DNA of 13,088 bases from Cruorifilaria tuberocauda. Its lineage: Eukaryota; Nematoda; Chromadorea; Rhabditida; Onchocercidae. The position numbers were made by a program, and so were the translations under genes. Shown here one piece after another: positions 7,623-13,088 of this stretch. The notes under the pieces were generated by a model, which was not told where the DNA came from, did not search any database, and saw only the letters and a program-made list of their open reading frames with translations. The stretch is from NCBI GenBank assembly GCA_013365365.1, contig JABVXU010000981.1:1-13088 (forward strand), written 5' to 3'. Numbering within the stretch: the stretch's first letter is position 1; each line of letters starts with the position of its first letter.

Positions 7623-10600
7623 ATGAAATCATCTGGTACGGAGAAACGGTGGGTAACGGATCTGGAAAATCAAAATATTGATGGTTCTAGGAAACTACGA
7701 CATCTGTTAATGACATGTGCGGATCCTATCGATACGATCAAAAATTTTCAGGAACGAAATAGCATTAAGGTATAAATTATATCTTCTACTCAGTGATATG
7801 TTGTGAGAGTAGTTAACTATCGTTCTAAAAACTATAGTATGAATTCATGCATATATAAAGTTTAAAAATAGCTACCATTATCAATATTTTCCTGTTGCAT
7901 ATTTGGAAGACCTTTTACCAAATTTCATGGTAATTCATTTCATCAAATGCTAAATATTGTAGTAATAGTTATCAACTATTTCCAACTAGTTATAAGTGAA
8001 ATGCTCTTTCTTTTAACAGCCCATTTATGTGTGTATCACAAATAAATGGACTTTGTTATCACATTATAGTTAGTCTGCAAAACTTATATCAATCGTTATT
8101 TTATTATGAGCGTTCTCGTTACAATTTAACTAATTGTCTATGAAAACAACGTCATATGTACCAAGATTGTCCCTAAACTAGCTGTTACGACCTAACCTAG
8201 AACTTCATATTGATAGCATTTCTTTTCAGCTACCAGCATTAAATCCTGCATTACGACTACTAGACTTACATAATATTCGCAGAACAGAATTCCATGAAGA
8301 AGTACGTCGTTTTATATTGGCACATCGGTAGCTGACTACTTTTTATTCTTTTCATAAGATGTTTCCAGGCAGCGAATGATATATCGGACTTGCTGCTTGC
8401 AAAAATCAGGGATTTAGGTGCAACAGGAACTGTAGAATCAATGCAGTTATTAGAAAAGCAACTTGAGAAAAGTTTCAAACTATATCGAGTTCCTAGCATT
8501 CGACCTTTTGTGCTAGAAACGCTGAGGCAATTACCAAAAGCTCCGGATCGGTGAGTATTAATTATTGATATACTTTGTATTAAAAAATTTGATAAAGAAA
8601 AATATAAGTAAAGTATTGGAGCTTCATTTGGTTATGAAAGAAAAACAAAGTGTCGCGGAAACTGCAAGAAGTGTTTGCAAAAACTACTCACTGCATCCTA
8701 AAAGCTTTTTCCCTCCTACTTCCTCTTGAGAAACTATGAAGCTGTCTTTCTAACGCATATGCAACTTTTCGCTGACAACTTCAAGATATAGCATGCATTT
8801 GCCGCCCTTTACTAATATCCGGCGGCATCAATTAGTCGGTCGCATTTTCCTAATCGAACTGTATGATTATAAAAAACAGTTAGATATGTCCTTACTTCTA
8901 TAAAATTTTTCTAATATCATACACATTTCTAAACATTCTCTTACAAGACAGATAATTATAGTTTTTGGTAATTATAAATAATTTTATTTTACTTAACTTT
9001 CATTTCATTCATGTTGAATGGATTGAATTTAATCAGATACCTAAAAGTGATTCTGACTGATCGGGAATTTTACGACAGTTGTGCGGTTACAGTACGACAA
9101 CAGATTTGGCTGAAGAACGATTCATTATTCATGGACGCAATACTTCCAGTTATAGATTCTTACATTGATGAAAAACAGAAAGTTATGCAAACAGTGGACC
9201 AATCACCAACGAACTATTTTACATGCGAAACAACCAGATCTAGGCGGCAGTGGCCTCAAATTTTGGGTGAATGATATCGATTTTTTCATTTCAAAGGTGA
9301 AATAGAAGCTGAACAATTTCGACCGATCTTAAACGTAGTTACAGTGTTTCAAAGTAGTGCAATTTGCAGAGCTAATGACAATGGTTGGTCAGCAGGAACC
9401 GTTATATCGACGGTTGAACAATGTCATCCGTGAACGTTTCTTGAAATCTGCTGATGCAACATATTGTTCATTACGAATGGAGCTTGTGATGTCTGCTCAT
9501 GATTTAAATATTGAATCCGTAATCCGATCAGGTTATCTGTCACAATATGTTGAAAATAATTATGGTGAATATCGTAAGAAATTTTTTATTCATTTTCATT
9601 TTTAGACCCATGTCATGATTTGGCATGGTGTTTGGATGCATGTGTCAGAGACAAACATTTGGATGCGCAACAAACAAACAAACTGAAAAATATATTAGAA
9701 TCAACGAGAAAGACTAAAGCGGAGGTTTTGCAGTGTTTTCCAAGCATATCTAATATGTCATAATGTCTAATTTATCCCTCAGGAGTGGTATTCGACTCTC
9801 TAGGCTCCTTAACTCAATAATAAATGGAAATTCTTTATTTGAAAGTTTCAGGATACTTTAAAATCATTATCTGTAATTACTCTTCTCTTCTAGATAATTG
9901 GTGAATTAGCAATGATTGCTGGAGATGCACATGTTATACATTTTTTATGTTCAATGGCGGTTAAAGTATTGCGCGATTCAGCTCTGCATGCTACTGGTCA
10001 GTTGCCGAGAGATTTAGTTCCTCTGCAACTTCTTCTGAGGTTTTGAATAGATTTTGAATTTTTCAGTCATGTCGTATGATAATATATAATCCTAAATATA
10101 TATATATATATAATCCTATTACTTTCAGGTTATTATCATTTGGAGCTTCTGCACACAGCGTTTTATCAACTAATGATGTAACTGTCGTACAGAATATTAA
10201 CCCTCTCATTTTCGCTAAATTTCTGGCTTCTTTTACAACACTTATGGTGGAAGATGTAATACGATACGAACTAAATGGAGCTCCAGGTAAGCGAATTAAA
10301 AGCTCTGTTGAGAATATTAAAAAATTCGAATTTGGGATGTATTAAAGAATGATGGCTTGATTGAAATCAATTCAATACTTCTGCTATGCACTAAATAGCT
10401 TTCTTTAGCATTTAAACAGTTAATATGCAAATCTTGATTCTTTATCGATGTAACAATTTGGATTGGTTACAATTTATAATTAGGATATTTTATAGATGAA
10501 ATTATTGACGAGAATCCGGCAAGCGACTTTCTCTCTGATCCTTCCGAGGAGATGTTGAGTTTTCTGAAAACGGATGGGACGTGTGCTTTGCTCTGGATTC

Positions 10601-11549
10601 ATTATCTTTTGGATGTTCTTCCAAGCAAACATCGTGTCTTAGATTTACCGGGCATTATGCGTTATATGAGAGCATTGCCTCGCTTAAAGTGCAAGGTACG
10701 AAGTTCTGAGCGAAATAGATTTATTCTAATTTGTATTCGAGATTTCTAATAGTAAGTTTTAGATTGCCTTTTGTGACCCATGGATGCATCTGTTAATTCA
10801 TCGGCTGCTACAATCAGCACCATCTGATCATATTTTATCAACTGAGCAAGGATCGTACTTTATCATAGAAGAATATCTATTAAAAGGATTGGATGTAAGC
10901 CTTTTACATCTATTGATAGTTTAGCATCATCATATAACTCTTGATTGATAACCCATATTCTGATGTTTCAAAGAATTCTTTCTAAATATATCTTGGGGAA
11001 TGATTTTACGATTTTTTCAATGAAGTTTCATGGAATTTTTTATATCAGCAAGTAAATTATTGTCAGTTTTTCAGCGCCATCCTAGTGTGAAGTATCACCT
11101 TCTACGTATTCTGCATTTGTTACGGTCTTCAATTGGCGAGTTTCGTTGTCGTTTTATCCTAAACAAAATTGCACCGGAGGTAAGAGAGCACAAGACTGTT
11201 TTATTTAATGTATTTCATTTAATGCATAACATTGTTTTTTTATTGTATCTTTTCCATCGCTTTCATTGTCTTTCATATTCTTATTGCAAACCCGTACATT
11301 CCTTGTTTTATTGTTTTTCGTAATAACGTATATTAATTTTTTTGTTTAACAAAGTTATTAAACAATATTTTATAATTTTTACAGAAAATATTCGAACCTG
11401 GTAGTCGTGAAATCGAAAATGATCGAAAACGCTACACTCAGGAATATCATCGCATACGAATAAGATTAACGGAAAAAAGCTTTTCTGCGGATACATCGAG
11501 TACTTCACACAGCACTGTGCAGTCTCTTTCAGATAGTTCAGTAACATGA
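7623..11549 (+). CDS. NELFB: Negative elongation factor B (NELF-B/COBRA1), 12 exons, 610 aa
   Basis: NELF-B is a core scaffold of the nuclear NELF complex (A, B, C/D, E), which with DSIF holds RNA polymerase II at promoter-proximal pauses. Exons: 7623-7769, 8230-8301, 8369-8550, 9037-9266, 9355-9531, 9606-9724, 9894-10039, 10129-10286, 10496-10695, 10763-10894, 11075-11179, 11385-11549; all phases fit. Landmarks against vertebrate NELF-B: LLMTCADPIDTIKNFQERN (LTNCTEPLKAIEQFQ), LPALNPALRLLDLH, LLEKQLEKSF, DREFYDSCAVTVRQQIW, TYCSLRMELVMSAHDLNIE, DPCHDLAWCLDACVRD at 270-285, IIGELAMI, QLPRDLVPLQLLLRLLSFG, and helical repeats to the end. Length resembles human (about 580 aa); the extra residues include a serine/threonine-rich tail after about 585. 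The exon 2 donor GTACGT at 8302 is preferred over GT at 8328 because it restores family spacing. The ATG follows a T-rich AG acceptor by 27 bases. Confidence 0.93.
7770..8229 (+). other. NELF-B intron 1 (460 bases)
   Basis: Runs from GTATAA to TCTTTTCAG. It is AT-rich and contains no recognisable gene or repeat. First introns often carry regulatory sites, but none can be named from sequence. Confidence 0.65.
8551..9036 (+). other. NELF-B intron 3 (486 bases) with a less AT-rich core
   Basis: Runs from GTGAGT to an AATCAG acceptor. Its middle (about 8640-8860) is noticeably less AT-rich than the other introns and contains the GC-rich inverted repeat at 8800-8827. No tRNA cloverleaf or coding exon was found. 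Confidence 0.6.
8800..8827. repeat. GC-rich inverted repeat inside NELF-B intron 3
   Basis: TGCCGCC at 8800-8806 and GGCGGCA at 8821-8827 are perfect reverse complements around a 14-base loop. Such a G/C-rich stem stands out in this AT-rich sequence. Confidence 0.6.
10094..10112. repeat. Short AT microsatellite in NELF-B intron 7
   Basis: A run of about nine AT/TA units lies just upstream of the ACTTTCAG acceptor at 10128, inside an 89-base intron. Confidence 0.75.
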
Positions 11550-11998
11550 AGTGAATGCGTTTAGTTTTCATCTCTAACTTACTACTTAAATTTATATTTG
11601 TACATTTCTTAATTTTTCTGATATACTCTTGAAATCATTTCTCTACACTCACATTGGTTTTTTTGTAGTGAATTTAAAGCAGCTAAGATTACTGAAACTT
11701 AGTACTATGTGCCTTCAGAGTAGTTTTAATGAAGCATTGGATTATGTAATAATAGTTGATAAGATTCAATGGCAAGCTCAAGTTTACATTAGTTATTTGG
11801 ACCGATAGACTTATGGCATTGTTTGAAATGCCTTAAAATTTCGCGGACTTTTTTTTGATAATTAATTATTTATTATTCATTGGTGATTGATAATTATTTA
11901 TGAAATACAAGATTTCAGGCATGAATTACCGATGAATGCACAGAATCTCGAACAGTTACCATTGACAGACAAAAATACTATCCTCAAAGATGATTTAT

Positions 11999-12048
11999 AA
12001 TTCAATGAAATCTCAAATTAAGAGTGATAAGAGAGATTTCCTTGAATT
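11999..12048. repeat. Imperfect inverted repeat, about 16-bp arms with one mismatch
   Basis: AATTCAATGAAATCTC at 11999-12014 pairs with GAGATTTCCTTGAATT at 12033-12048 around an 18-base loop, with one mismatch (12006 against 12041). It lies ten bases from the next, longer hairpin. Confidence 0.75.
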
Positions 12049-12057
12049 TAAATTCAA

Positions 12058-12063
12058 AATAAA
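12058..12063 (+). terminator. Candidate AATAAA polyadenylation signal for NELF-B
   Basis: The first canonical AATAAA downstream of the NELF-B stop, about 510 bases away. It sits at the base of the long hairpin, so processing and folding could interact. Chance occurrence is possible in such AT-rich DNA. Confidence 0.3.
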
Positions 12064-12136
12064 ACCTAACAGAACTTAATATCAATGTATAATTTAGAGG
12101 AAATTATGCATTGATAAGTTCTGTTAGGTTTTTATT
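12058..12136 (+). ncRNA. Long near-perfect hairpin, possible microRNA precursor
   Basis: Read by eye: 12061-12077 pairs perfectly with 12116-12132 (17 bp). After a three-base bulge (12078-12080), 12081-12087 pairs with 12109-12115, then a T-G pair, then 12089-12095 with 12101-12107. The loop is AGAGG. Three more pairs extend the base past a one-base bulge. About 35 pairs in 79 bases match the size of an animal pre-miRNA. The five-base loop is small for a Dicer substrate, so a palindromic repeat or 3' UTR structure is the alternative. The plus strand is chosen only because NELF-B lies upstream on it. I do not recognise either arm as a known microRNA. Confidence 0.4.
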
Positions 12137-12992
12137 GCTTCGTTTCTTATCAAACTTCCCTTATTAATTTAATTTTAACAATATTCAAAGAGTAAACTTG
12201 CAAAAACTGGACAGGATATAATATCGACATTGTTAGTTCCAACAAATTAAATAATTTATCAATCAATTAATTAGCTAAGTAACCTATTATACTTACTTAA
12301 ATATGCTACAAAAAATTAAATTCTCTTTTGTACATACAATTTTGCGATATCATAGTCAAGTTTTTCTTCTGACAATGAAATTACATTCATTTCTCGTTTT
12401 TCCTTTTTCATTTCTGTCAGCAAAACAAATTTTGCTGTCACTAAATTGTTGCAATATTTCAAAACAACTGAAACTGGAAGTTTCATTTTCATTTTAGTTT
12501 CGAAACGTAAACAATGGGAAATTACATTTAAAGAATAATTAAATATATTTTTAGAAAAAGATTGACTGCATAGTTTTCATCATCCAAAACACATTTTGTA
12601 ACTTTTAAGGAAAAATTGAAAAATAGCATTACTAATGCTTTCTATTCAAGCATTTCTGCTTAAGATAGTTACGTAATATTTGACGTGAAGCAGGATAATA
12701 ATTAGTACATTGACGTATTCTTAAAATAAAACCAAAAAAAGAAAAGAGAAAATCTCCGTGGGATTCTCTGAAGCATCGGTTTCTAAAACATTTTACTTCT
12801 TTCCATTCACCTTTTCATAAAGGCAAATTTTCTGAATGGAAATTATAAATGGGAAATAATCGCACCAAATCTAATTTAACAGAATCTAAATTTGGAAATA
12901 TTCGATAATGTGGCCATGAACGTGTTGTCATTTTTTTCTACAAATAATTCTTTTCAACAACTCCAACTCTATCACTGTGATATTTTAATTTG

Positions 12993-13011
12993 CTGATAAA
13001 ATTCTTATCAG
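12993..13011. repeat. Small perfect hairpin, 7-bp arms
   Basis: CTGATAA at 12993-12999 and TTATCAG at 13005-13011 flank a five-base loop. It is short enough to occur by chance. Confidence 0.4.
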
Positions 13012-13088
13012 TAAGTAGGTTGAATTATATTTTCTATTCAAAAAATATTCATTAGCAATAAATAAATAGATTTAATAAAATTTTCAAC

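Larger units (their letters stand above)
11550..13088. other. Non-coding 3' flank of NELF-B
   Basis: About 1.5 kb without a recognisable gene on either strand. It holds the hairpin pair at 11999-12136, a 16-base palindrome at 12042-12057, a small hairpin at 12993-13011 and several AATAAA motifs (12058, 12725 and near the window end). A variant signal AATGAA lies at 11728. The true end of the NELF-B transcript cannot be fixed from sequence. Confidence 0.6.

Noticed and set aside
8302..8358. Longer NELF-B exon 2 with a 31-base intron
   Set aside because: The intron would be too short and the spacing to the next conserved block too long. GTACGT at 8302 restores vertebrate spacing.
9532..9605. 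Extension of NELF-B exon 5 to the stronger donor GTAAGA near 9575
   Set aside because: It would leave an intron of about 32 bases and add residues absent from the family. Donor 9532 gives the conserved DPCH junction.
12303..12497. 64-codon plus-strand open frame rich in Phe, Leu and Ser
   Set aside because: It looks hydrophobic only because of T-rich sequence. No exon partners or recognisable motif.

Overview
This window looks like AT-rich nuclear DNA from an invertebrate animal, most likely a nematode. It holds three complete, intron-rich protein genes. Thirty coding exons can be joined across 27 introns; every intron starts GT and ends AG. Most introns are 67-320 bases long, and most acceptors are T-rich ending in CAG or TAG, as in nematodes. 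T-rich AG acceptors just upstream of the start codons suggest spliced-leader addition. The nematode assignment, perhaps a spirurid or filarial worm, is inference from gene architecture. No rRNA, tRNA, CRISPR array or recognisable transposase was seen.

Layout. (1) 480-3802, minus strand: MGAT2-like N-acetylglucosaminyltransferase II (GT16), 10 exons, about 458 aa. It is a Golgi type II membrane enzyme of complex N-glycan synthesis. (2) 4560-7149, minus strand: an NFRKB/INO80G-like protein, 8 exons, 291 aa. It carries the N-terminal DEUBAD region and the following conserved blocks, but ends where the roughly 1300-residue vertebrate protein continues. (3) 7623-11549, plus strand: NELF-B (COBRA1), 12 exons, 610 aa, a core subunit of the negative elongation factor that pauses RNA polymerase II. 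Genes 2 and 3 are head to head, with 473 bases between their start codons, so a shared divergent promoter is likely. Genes 1 and 2 are tandem, 757 bases apart. MGAT2 has no obvious functional link to the other two.

The rest is introns and non-coding flanks. The 3' flank of NELF-B holds two adjacent long hairpins (11999-12048 and 12058-12136), the second resembling a microRNA precursor. Another perfect hairpin lies at 188-217, downstream of MGAT2. The most interesting points are a NELF-B gene in a probable nematode (C. elegans is generally reported to lack NELF), the short NFRKB with an altered ubiquitin-mimicking hairpin, and the pre-miRNA-like hairpin. No unambiguously new multi-gene system was found.
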